From positions 77,595,081-77,659,080 of the forward strand of contig JAHLJT010008756.1 of NCBI GenBank assembly GCA_031308135.1: 64,000 nt of DNA. Reading direction: 5' to 3'. The DNA is from Acheta domesticus (lineage: Eukaryota; Arthropoda; Insecta; Orthoptera; Gryllidae). Every line of letters begins with the position of its first letter. The first letter of the stretch is position 1. Below, piece by piece: positions 35,083 through 45,139 of the stretch. Both the position numbers and the translations under genes were made by a program. The notes beneath the pieces were generated by a model. The model saw only the letters and a program-made list of their open reading frames with translations, searched no databases and was not told the origin of the DNA.

Positions 35083-37740
35083 CAATAATAATATTTTTAG
35101 ATTCGGATTTTGAAGAATCGCAAGCAGAAATGTGCTTTGAGATATAATGCCATGACTTCTAGATAACGAAGGTCCTAAAAGAAATTTGTCGCTGATGACA
35201 TGTAAAATATATTTACAATATATGTAATTGAAAATATGAGGCAATAAATTCGAATTTTGAAAATTAATTTTAATCAATTCAATGAGAACTAAGCCAAATG
35301 AAGATCTCACCAAGCGAAGCATGCACTTCTTTGAACAAAAATCGATTTTACACATTGATAATTTCTGAAATTTTAATCCATTCACAAATCGGCACGTTTT
35401 TCGAACTGGAGAACGAGAAAGCTGAAGAAATTTCTCAACGAATTGAATACATTGCCCCGGCATCGGTCTGTCCTACAACTGCAAACGGAAACTCGTTGGT
35501 ACTTTCTTGCAAACTAGGAGTCACGTTTCAACAACTTCCATACAGAGAAATTCGAAGACTTTAATCCCCGCCGCCTCGCCCCATCGCACGGGCGGCTCCG
35601 ACTGAAGATGATTAACGCAACGACCGTAATGTTGAAACCGCTCCGTAAATCTGCCGTGTACCTCGAGGAATGGAGTTTCCACAAGCTCGTGGAAGAAACG
35701 CATTTAGAAATTGGCACATGTTTTTTCATCTAATCACATGTTGAAGGCTATTTCACCGTATTCTCAGTGAAATAATACAAAAGAACAAGAATGATATCGC
35801 GATATTTCAGAAAATGTAGCAAAACAATTAAAAGTATAGCAAAATGTACATATAAATAATTAATATAAAGGTTAATTTCTTAATTTCTCTAAATATTCTT
35901 CTAATATCCATAATTTTGGTTAATGATGGATACAGATATAAGCAAATTTACTAATTTTAAATTTCGTTTTATGGAAGAAATAACATATCAAAAGATAAAT
36001 ATCAATCCTGTACCACTTTTTGCCACATTTAGAATGCAGATCTGTCCTAGCTGCTTTACTCTGTGGCCGTAGAATCCTTGTTTTTTGTTTATAAATCTGG
36101 AGTTAGAAGCTGAAGGCAAATATTAGGACGGACCCAAATGCGTTTTATTAATATTTCTTCCCTAATTTCCACCTTTAATGTACGCACATGAATGACCAAA
36201 GGAATGTTTAATATAGTGGGGGCGAGGACGTGATGTCTAAATTTACACGCATCCTTATTGTCAAGGAACATCATTGCATGGTAGAGAATATTCCGGTTCA
36301 CTGAAGAGAATGACATGATGTCTAAAATGCAGCTTGGTATGGTTTAGTAAGAGACTAATGTATTTATTTCTCAAGAAAACTGTATTCAACAAATCCGTAC
36401 CCTATATTTTACTAAAATAAGCCATGTTGTATGGTTGTAAAAGAAACTCTAAGTACCATTTTATCCCATTTTTTCACATAAAAACTGTCACAGATATTCT
36501 AAAATTGAAATGGGTTTTTACTACAAATTTGTTAATTCAGTGAAACATGTAAAATGTTGCCAGTAATAAAAACAAAGAACAAGAGACCATTTACGTACTC
36601 TGGCACTACAGCCTCGTAAGATTAGAGCCATGCCATGGCGTTCCAGCCTGACGCCCGTAGGCTCTGAAGATCAGTGGTAAGCAAGTCGGAACCACTTAAG
36701 CCATCTATCGACATTCTCCACCTGCGAAAAGCTTTCACATCGTTAGCCAGCTACAGGGACTGGGATATGGCTGTAAAATGCGTCAGTTTAATTGTTACAT
36801 ACGGGAAGCTAGCTTGATAACTATGTGCCACCAGAGAGCCAGAGCATGTTTAAATATATTCAAAATAGTTTATTTGTAAAAGTACATAATTTTAAGATAT
36901 TTAAAAGTTGTTCAGTTGTTCGGAGGAAACCTAAATACCTACAGAGAATTAGAATTAAAAACCTTACAAACTGAATGTACTACCCGCGGCGGTAAGCACT
37001 TAGCGACACGTGCGGATATCGTATCGACATAGATTGTATTTTTAGCATTCACTCTATCATTTTCATATTTAAAGACATGATTGGCTTAATCGTAGCCGGC
37101 ATTTGGTGAATTCTTTGAGAAATATACCTGGCTGTGGTTCAACACGTGCTATATTAAGATATATTCAACCTTTTTGTATGCTTCCAATAGTGCCGAATGC
37201 ATCAACATTCAAATGAAGTATGGATTCGGTGACATCGGAACACTGGAAACTGTCCCTACATTCGTCAGTGTCGGGACACTGACGAGTTCAGATCGCTAAA
37301 AAAATACAAGAATTTTTCGTGAATATGTAAGTAAAAAGTAAGGATTCAAAGAAAAATAATAAAAAAAATGAGATATTTTTTAAGGTTAACAAAAAAATAA
37401 AGTATGTGAAATATGTTAAATTTGACCATACATCCAGGATTTCTTATATAATGAACACGTCCGACTCTATTACATATCAAAAAAACGAGGGACATTAAAT
37501 AATTAACGAGACAACTGGATGCGGACTAAAAATGATTAATTAATTCAATGTCAATGAAACGATCTGATGGGCAGACCTCACTCCGACCAATTTTCATATG
37601 TTGAGTCTTCTCAAAGACTGCCGCTCATACTTTAAGCTCACTTCGAAACAAGCCGCGGAATATGACCGCATTATACAGCGAAAAAAAAATCTTCTCAAAG
37701 GAAAAACCTCTTCCCAGACGACGAATGCATAACGATCGGC
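34255..37740. other. AT-rich DNA, no supported gene
   Basis: Mostly AT-rich with small unrecognised frames. A more GC-balanced segment at 36,595-36,800 could be a decayed SINE-like repeat, but I could not define its ends. Confidence 0.5.
35032..35092. repeat. AAT microsatellite
   Basis: About 60 bp of AAT triplets with AGT and AAAC interruptions near the ends. Confidence 0.95.
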
Positions 37741-37799
37741 GCAAACGTCATGATTTCTCGCCAACTCGTAGGCGATTTTACTCGTAGGCGCTCTCCAAT

Positions 37800-38100
37800 T
37801 CCACGTTTCTTTGTCACAGGGATCCCCTTCGCTGCCGAGCCAGCGCCGCGCGGGCACTGCGTGGTCGACGTAGCGGGACTCGCTCAGGAGACAATGGCCG
37901 CGCGGACTGCGCAGGGCAGAGCGGGATGGAGCGGAGCTGCGTTGGAAGTGCGCGGCAGTGAAGGTGGTGAGGTTGGTGCCGAGTGAAACGGCATGGGGGA
38001 TGGAGGCAGTGAGAGATGATGAGAGGGGGCGGGGCTGAGTGGGGCGGAGCGGTGATGAAAGGGGATGAACGGTACGAGGGGGGAAGGACCATGGAAAAGC
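37800..38100. other. GC-rich block preceding a minisatellite
   Basis: CpG-rich near 37,830-37,930, then G-rich. The 320- and 338-codon - strand frames that cross here come mainly from the neighbouring 10 bp repeat. Confidence 0.5.
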
Positions 38101-38109
38101 AGGATGATG

Positions 38110-38430
38110 CGGTGTGCGACGGTGTGGAGCGGTGTGGGGCGGTGTGGGGCGCTGTGGGGTGGTGTGGGGCGGTGTGGGACGGTGTGGAGAGGTGTTGGGA
38201 TTTGAGGCGGCGTGGAGTGGTGGTGGTGGGGGGGATGAGGCGGTGTGAAGAAGTGTGAGGCGGTGTGACGCGGTGTGAGGCGGTGTGAGGCGGTGTGAGG
38301 CGGTGTGGGGCGGTGTGGGGCGGTGTAGGGCGGTGTGGGTCGGTGTGAGTTGGTATGAGACGGTGTAGGTCGGTGTGGGTCGGTGTGAGGCGGTGTGGAG
38401 CGGTGCGGTGAGGTGCGGTGCGTGGTGAGG
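38110..38430. repeat. 10 bp minisatellite CGGTGTGRGG
   Basis: Very regular decamers CGGTGTGAGG, CGGTGTGGGG, CGGTGTAGGG and CGGTGTGGGT run for about 30 copies, with a few slippage points near 38,195-38,245. The period of 10 keeps all three - strand frames open with a Pro/His/Thr-rich composition, which explains the very long frames there. Confidence 0.93.
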
Positions 38431-38869
38431 TGGTGCGAGGCTATGTGAGCAGTTAGGTGGAGAGTGGGACTGTGTTTTGGACGGTCGGAGGCGGGGTGGG
38501 GAGCGGTGGTGTACGAGGCAATAGAGGCGGGGACTGTGCATATCTGTACGAAGCAAATATCGTGGGGCAGTTGAAGCCTGTGCGGGGAGGTGCTTACCCT
38601 GTAGGGCTGTGCGAAATTGTGCGAGGTAGTCGCTGAGGAGACAGCGGGGAAGCGGGGGACAGCGGGGGGGCGGCGGCGTGGCGACGGCAATGGCGGCGGG
38701 TTCGCACCAAATATGTGGAAATTACTTTCACGTGCGAGGCAGCTGCGTGAGTCACTCCGCTGGACTCCCACCGCAGCCACCGTCGGTCCACAGGGAAACT
38801 CTGAAAAGTGCCTCGCCACAAGCCCAGTAAGCACGCGGGTAAAGAGATAAGGAAATGGAGGTGCCTTTA

Positions 38870-39993
38870 GAGCCTCGCGCGCACTGGGTCGGTACGGCAC
38901 GGACGGACGGAAACGGACGGACGGCTGTTTTTGTGTGGGTCGCGCGCACTAGGCCGGGACGGGACGGCGGGGCCGACAGAACGGACACTTCGGACAGTTT
39001 CTGAGTCAGTTTGGCACCTCGCTCCGTGACTGGTATTGAGTGCGACGGCTTCGTAATTGAAGTAAAGAAGCAATCGCATACGTTGGTTTTTTATAAAGGA
39101 AAAAGTAAATGAGGCAAGAAACCGAAGAAAGCCCAGATTCTCTAGAAGAGAACACGAGAACGGGAATTTCACATATTGTATCCCGACCTGGTGGAAGATG
39201 AAAAATTATTTCAGTACTTTAGTACGTATCGTGATAAATATGAAGAAAAATTGTGTATTTTAAAAGTATACTATATAAATAAATATTTTGGTAGATATTG
39301 TAATTGTATACAATTAAATTGAACATAATTACAATTGCATTGCTTTATTTTTAAACTCATGAAAATAATCGGCTTAGTTAAGACAATATACGCAAAACAG
39401 GTATATATAAATAATTTATATTTATTAATTATTTATATTTATTATATTAATTATACATAAACTAATGTATCATTTCAAAATATGTCATAATTTATTTACC
39501 GTGCATAACTAAACCAAGTTTTGTTGAGACTGCACAACTTTTTCTCATAATATCTTGTATTTTAAATTTCCCAAATGATACTCCTTGATTCAGATAGTTT
39601 AGCTACTCAACTAAATTACATTTCTTAACAAGGTAATACATTCAATGAAAATATCACGTCTTTCAATTCTGGATAATTCTGGATCAACATAATTAATTTG
39701 GACGCATTCATGTTCGCTCCACACGCTTCATATAACCTCACAACTGCAAAGGTGGTAAGGGCGTCCCGACCATACTCTCTGGCCCCGACAGTGCCGATGA
39801 CGACATCGACACGTCGGACTGTCCAGAAGATCTTTCCTACGGACTTTTTGCAAACGGCGGAAGGTGCGGATCATCCCGCCCTGTCCGTGACGGTCTAGTG
39901 CGCGCACCCTTACAGGAAACGACGTAATGAACTTTCTTAAAAATTCCGTCCGTCCTGTCCGTCCGTGCCGTACCGAACCAGTGCGCGCTAGGC
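38870..39993. mobile_element. PIF/Harbinger-like non-autonomous element
   Basis: Long terminal inverted repeats: from GCCTCGCGCGCACTGGGTCG at 38,872 on the left and, read inward from the right, GCCTAGCGCGCACTGGTTCG from 39,993. They match at 35 of 37 positions through CGGTACGGCACGGACGGAC. TTA flanks both sides (38,867-38,869 and 39,994-39,996), the target expected for this superfamily. A second copy of the end motif, GCGCGCACTAG, sits inside each arm (38,942 and 39,895-39,905). The interior is AT-rich and has no transposase. Confidence 0.75.
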
Positions 39994-40080
39994 TTAGTCG
40001 CCACGTTACGAGGATCCGGACATTTCTCGCTAAAGATGGATACTGTTCACATTTGTGTTAATTAATCTCTACAATTACTC

Positions 40081-40353
40081 TATTTATTTATTTATTTATT
40101 TATTGAGGTTTAGGAGCTCTTCAAATGCTGACGTTATGGAGTCCTGTGAGTGCTGATCTATAAGTAGATCAAAGCGATAGTGATAAGAGGTGAAAGATGA
40201 AGAAAAGATGGAATGAGATGCAGCGGAAACGGAACCCCAAGAAACCCTGCCGAGTGCTCCCTTTGCCCACCACAAATTCCTCGTGGATTGACCAGGAATC
40301 GAATCCCAGCCCCAGTGTAAGTACTTTCATTACGCTACCAGACCGCTTCCCCT
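40081..40353 (-). mobile_element. tRNA-derived SINE (family B)
   Basis: Read on the - strand: A-box-like TGGTAGCGTAATG, then B-box GATTCGATTCC, a body of about 190 bp including CACGAGGAATTTGTGGTGGG, and a pure AATA tail (seen as TATTTATT on +, 40,081-40,104). This layout is that of a tRNA-derived SINE. The body differs from family A. I could not identify a clear target duplication. Confidence 0.85.
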
Positions 40354-40399
40354 GAAAACAATAGTCAAATTTCGTGAACAGTGAACCTTCATAAACGAC

Positions 40400-40650
40400 A
40401 ATCTTATACTGACTGCTATGATTTCAAAGAATCATTGAGGATATTTGGGTCATCACTCTCCAGCCAAACTTCGTTAGCAACCTCCTAGTTTATTCATATC
40501 ACCAAGCTCCTAGTGTATTCATATCACAGAACATCTGGAATCAAGTGTTTCTAGTCCAGTGTAACGAAGCGAGACGATTGCATTGCCGTCGCCGCCGCCG
40601 ACCACGACCGCGCGCAAACCGTCTATTTCCGCGATCAGCACCCGAGCGGT
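40400..40650. other. transition from AT-rich to GC-rich DNA
   Basis: Contains a duplicated CCTAGTGTATTCATATCAC-like segment: CTCCTAGTTTATTCATATCA at about 40,482 and CTCCTAGTGTATTCATATCA at about 40,506, a 24 bp tandem duplication. It then becomes CpG-rich. Confidence 0.7.
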
Positions 40651-40654
40651 CGGC

Positions 40655-41190
40655 CGCGTCACCGCCTCCGCCTCCGCCGCCGCCGCCGCCGCTGCACCGC
40701 CGCCGCCGCCGCCGCCGCCGCCACCGCCGCCGCCGCCATCGCCGCCGCCGCCATCGCCGCCGCCGCCATCGCCGCCGCCGCCATCGCCGCCGCCGCCATC
40801 GCCGCCGCCGCCATCGCCGCCGCCGCCACCGCCATCGCCATCCCCGCCATCGCCATCCCCGCCGCCGCCGTCGCCATCCCCGCCGCCGCCGCCGCCATCG
40901 CCATCCCCGCCGCCGCCGTCGCCATCCCCGCCGCCGCCGCCGCCATCGCCATCCCCGCCGCCGCCGTCGCCATCCCCGCCGCCGCCGCAATCGCCATCCC
41001 CGCCGCCGCCGCCGCCATCGCCATCCCCGCCGCCGCCGCCGCCATCGCCGCCGCCGCCATCGCCGCCGCCGCCATCGTCGCCGCCGCCGCCGCCACCGCC
41101 ATCGCCATCCCCGCCATCGCCATCCCCGCCATCGCCATCCCCGCCGCCGCCGTCGCCATCCCCGCCGCCGCCGCCGACGCGGGGCGCAGG
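40655..41190. repeat. GCC-rich minisatellite with higher-order structure
   Basis: From about 40,733 to 40,826 the unit is 15 bp (CCGCCGCCGCCATCG, about six copies). From about 40,850 a 21 bp and a 27 bp unit, both starting CCATCCCCGCCGCCGCCG, alternate to make a 48 bp higher-order repeat. All periods are multiples of three, so six long frames stay open (Pro/Ser, Gly/Asp, Arg/His and Ala/Met types). None is credible as a gene. Confidence 0.93.
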
Positions 41191-41480
41191 TTGAAGCGGC
41201 GCGCGAGAACAGAAGGCCCCTCTCCGCGCCGCTTTGAAGCGCACTAAGACGATCGCCGAGCGAACGACATTTCGCGCGCGCGCGCAACAGCCGATGTGGC
41301 CGAGCACGTCACGGTCGTTTCATTGGAAAATGATGTTTTGGCAGGAGGTATTTTCAGGCGCCCGTTTCAACGCGCGTTATGTACTCAAGGGTAATCCTGG
41401 CGCGATTCGGCGCGAACCGTGGGAGGAACGACGCCGTGCGGCTCTATTTAGCTCAATGCGATTCCGAGAAATCAAGTGGA
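41191..41480. other. CpG-rich block flanking the minisatellite
   Basis: Contains a GCGCGCGCGCG run at 41,273-41,283. The 139-codon + frame at 41,379-41,798 is not recognised. A CpG-type promoter is possible but unsupported. Confidence 0.35.
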
Positions 41481-42059
41481 TATTCTACAACATCTGAGGC
41501 GGTGACGAGTAAGGACTCAGTCTGGGTGGATTCTTTTATTCGATTGAATTTAGGGTACAAAATTTGCCAGCTAATTAATATGTTCTTCTTTTCGATAGAG
41601 ATTCATTATTTCATTATTTCCATCTTTCTCTCCTTCGACAGCTTGCTCTTTTCATTTCCAGTTTCCAAATATCCATTCCATGCAATTTCAATAACAGAAT
41701 ATTCATGCTGCCTTATTCCTAGTCACTTGAGAGTGATACGTAGATGTATTAGGATTCCTACGAGGAAGAAGGGAAATGTGTTGGGTGTGTCGCCGTGATG
41801 GTAGGAAGGGAGAAGTGCGCACTCCTACAGCGTCTCCGCGTGTCTCTTACGGCGCGGAGTCCCGACACAGAGGCGAGCATCCCTCGACGTACATGCACAG
41901 TTGCCCGCAAAGCAAGTAAATCAACGTCACTTAACGACCTCCCCCACGTTGAAGGCTAAATAAAATATACATTATAATCCTTATATCATGCGATAAGAGC
42001 GGCCTTGAAGAAATAGGATTACGCGAAGGTAATCCTATTAAGGATAAAGTGGAGACAAC

Positions 42060-42260
42060 TGCATGATAATCGCCCAATTTGGCGCAGCGCGCCGACGAAC
42101 GGTCAGCGAGTCGTGGGCAGCGGGCGGCGGAGGCAGTAAACAAGCGCGATGGGAAACACAGGCTGATGTCAGCATAAACATGCAGTGTAAACATGGGCCT
42201 GGCAGTGAGGCGCGCGGGGGTGCGCGCAGCCAACAGCCCGCACGCCCACGCGGCGGCGGG
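42060..42260. other. short CpG-rich block
   Basis: GC-rich with GGCGGCGGGGCG near 42,250, between AT-rich sequences. Small frames on both strands are unrecognised. Confidence 0.4.
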
Positions 42261-42309
42261 GCGAAAACGAATGAACGGGGGCTATCGGCGCATTCTAAAA
42301 GCTGAGACA

Positions 42310-43640
42310 AATACGTCGTAAAATTGACAATAGTTATGTATGGCGTGCCACTAGCAAATAGCTTTTTACGTTCTCGCGGTACTAAGTACCTTATATCTAT
42401 TTTTGATATATTATATTTAATAAATATGATATATTATATTTAATATGATAATATGTTAGTGCATATTTGGTACAATGAAATTAAAGTTACAATGCAGAGG
42501 AAAGTGGTGATTTTTTATCAGAAAATATCGTAATGTGGGACCCGAAATCGAAAAAATTGATAAATCTTGTTCCAATATGACGTGACTTACTTTCTGTAAC
42601 ATCTTGTGGAGTCAGAACCCATGTTTTGTGGGCCCTTGATAAAGAAAAATAGGTTGACGGCAAAACGTCTGTCGCCCTATGATCGACGTCAGTTTCTAAA
42701 CTCATGAGACGAATTTCTTTAAAATGAATTATCCCGATAGATTTGTTTGACTTTTGTCTAGATTTGTTTTGAATTTGAAACGGATATTTTGATTTTTTTT
42801 GAAATATTTATATTAACTTACAAAAATTGCATTTTCAAAATTCAAGAAATGTAAATTAAAATTTTCTTCTCTTAAAGGACACTTAAATAATAAGGGCATA
42901 TATCATTTTCGTCGAAGTCTCGAATCGTGGAAAATTGCAAATGTTAGAAATCATGCCAGAAAGTATGCGCTTTAACAGAACCACCTATTAAATTGACACT
43001 ACAGTCCTCCGCAACATTATTTCGCTCAAGCACGGCGACAGTTTACTCTAAATCCTCCTGATGGAACATTACGGACAATAAGTAGATTGTTTTTACTTCG
43101 TAGAATGCATATCCTTTTTTACAAACAAACTCAAAAATAAGAAATGAGAAGTTGCTCGAACGTGACCCGGAAAATATTCGTTCACGGCATTGCGGAAAGA
43201 CAGTACGTACGAACGTACTCCAATTCTAAGAAGCCCCAGAATCATAAAATCACCAAAATACGCATGGACACTTGAGAAAAATGAGAAGAGTACAATTTGT
43301 ATGGGGCGAAATAGTTGTAAATGTAACAGAGATGAAGATTGCTAAACAATTGCAACCAAACCTAATAAGTATACAAACAAAAAGTAAAGAAATATGTAAA
43401 AAGGTCGAACGTTGAACCAATAAATGTAAGTTTCTTTCATTATGAATAGAAAAATCAAGAAATTTAGTCAGAAGTAAGTCAAATCTCCTTGAATCTCATA
43501 GTTTCACCAATTCATTTCAAATCAGAAATGATTTCAATAAGATACTCAATGTTCATAAATTGCTCTATCTTCTGAGACCTTAGTTTAGAGATCGTAGCAA
43601 TAAATCCTTTAACATCACTTTCCTGACGACACATATTTCC
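42310..43640. other. AT-rich DNA, nothing recognised
   Basis: Includes an ATATTATATTTAATA repeat near 42,405-42,445. No gene is supported. Confidence 0.6.
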
Positions 43641-43785
43641 ACTTGTGGGCGGGCGATCGAGAGTGGACAGGTGAGAGCGTGCGGGCGAGAGCAGGCTGGC
43701 ATGCTTGTGGGCAAGAGCAAGAGGGCGAGAGCGGACGGACGAAAGGGCGAACGAGAGATTGGACCAGGGGTTGCATCTACAGGCG

Positions 43786-44070
43786 GGTGAGAGGGCGGGG
43801 ACGAGAGGGCGGGGACGAGAGGGCGGACGAGAGGGCGGGGACGAGAGGGCGGACGAGAGGGCGGACGAGAGTGCGGACGAGAGTGCGGACGAGAGGGCGG
43901 ACGAGAGGGCGGACGAGAGGGCGGACGAGAGGAAGGACGAGAGGAAGGACGAGAGGACGGACGAGAGGACAGGCGAGAGGACCGGCGAGAGGACCGTCGA
44001 GAGGGGGGTCGAGAGGGCGGACGTGAGGGCGGTCGAGAGGGCGAGCGAGAGGGCGGTTGAGAGGGTGACC
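43786..44070. repeat. 12 bp minisatellite GAGAGGGCGGAC
   Basis: About 20 units, with 14 bp variants at the start (GAGAGGGCGGGGAC) and GAGGAAGGAC, GAGGACCGGC and GAGGACCGTC variants later. The 12 bp period gives the repeated DERADERA-type and Arg/Thr-rich frames on + and the Ser/Leu/Ala frames on -, all artefactual. Confidence 0.93.
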
Positions 44071-44074
44071 AGAT

Positions 44075-44400
44075 GGCAGCCGAAAGGATGTGCGAGTGGG
44101 AGCAGCGAAGGCTTGCGAGCGGGCGGGAGCAGGCAGGCGGACGGCAACCCCGCCCGCGGCGTAAACACACGCGTGCCTTTTGTTTCCGCCGCGAGGCGTC
44201 TTCGCCGAATCCGTCGGCGCGCGAGCAGAAACAAACGAGCGCGCGGCCGGCAGGTGGGCGCGGGCGGCGAGCGAAGCGCTCGGGAGGCAGTCGCCGCCAC
44301 GAGGGCGTTTCCTGCGACGCTGGCGCCGCGCCGCGGCAGGACCGCCAACGACGGCTGGCTCCAGGCGCGCGGCGCTGCGCCGGCGGCGGAACGCAACACA
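44075..44400. other. CpG-rich block
   Basis: Strongly GC-rich with many CpG, ending abruptly at about 44,400. Frames on both strands remain open without recognisable domains. Confidence 0.4.
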
Positions 44401-44413
44401 TAATAGCCTTTGT

Positions 44414-45139
44414 CATAGGCGCTCGCAGACTAAAACAAGAGGGGGTTCAAGTACAGTTTTGGGCCCCTCTGTCCCCCAAACAGCCCCTTTCTTCTAAAGG
44501 TTTTTATTTACAAATGACATATTTTACAAGCAAATTAATAAAAAAAATACAATCCAAAAAGAAAGAAATCATTTTAAGGATTTAATTAATAAATACAAGC
44601 TTCTAGGATGGCTAATGGGCGACGTACTAGCTGCCTGAGTTGTGGTCTCGGGTGCAATTCCTGGTCGATGCAAAACTAGAGTTGTAGCTCTCCTTTAAAA
44701 TCGCCTCAGTTTCTGTAGCTATATGACGAAGAAAAGCTCAGACAGGCCGAGTTTGCTAGTTATGGTAAAGGGAATACTTCATGCTCGCCTCGTATTGCAC
44801 TTATCCCCAAGCTTGGGAATTTAACTCTAGGCCCAGGCATGGGGACACTGTTTAGCTGGCCGTGGACTTTTCACCTCAAATGCCAAATACATACATTAAT
44901 AAATACCACTGGTTTTATTTTGTAGCATCCACAGTGATGCCAGATGGGTTGGAGAGCATCTTCTGCAAATCTCATGTATTGAGCCCCGAATCGTCAGCTT
45001 GAAAAAGAGGGTAAATCAGAAGTGTATCGTACTTATCGAAATAAAATATTTTGTTTCTTAGGACTCTCTTGAAATTTTCAGGGGGCGCGGCTTTCTTGGG
45101 CCCCCAGTGCCCGAATAGTTAAGGTGTTTTGTGCCTAGG
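44414..45139. mobile_element. possible degraded DNA transposon hosting a SINE
   Basis: The left end CATAGGCGCTCGCAGACT and, read inward from the right, CCTAGGCACAAAACACCT share a TAGGC start. Both are followed by a G-rich stretch and GGGCCC. No target duplication is visible, so the ends may be wrong. A SINE (44,597-44,894) lies inside. Confidence 0.25.
44597..44894 (+). mobile_element. tRNA-derived SINE (third type)
   Basis: 298 bp flanked by the exact 12 bp direct repeat ATTAATAAATAC (44,585-44,596 and 44,895-44,906). The head has an A-box-like TGGCTAATGGGCG and a decayed B-box GGGTGCAATTCC. The 3' end is AAATACATAC. The body does not match families A or B. The flanking repeat resembles a SINE tail sequence, so the exact ends carry some doubt. 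Confidence 0.7.

Noticed and set aside
36595..36800. Another SINE copy
   Set aside because: GC-balanced segment with SINE-like feel, but no A/B box pair, tail or target duplication could be defined.
37594..38900. 320- and 338-codon - strand frames (His/Pro/Thr/Ser-rich)
   Set aside because: They are translations of the 10 bp minisatellite; all three frames stay open because the unit has no stop in any register.
40519..41307. Six overlapping frames of 160-260 codons
   Set aside because: By-products of the GCC minisatellite whose units are multiples of three.
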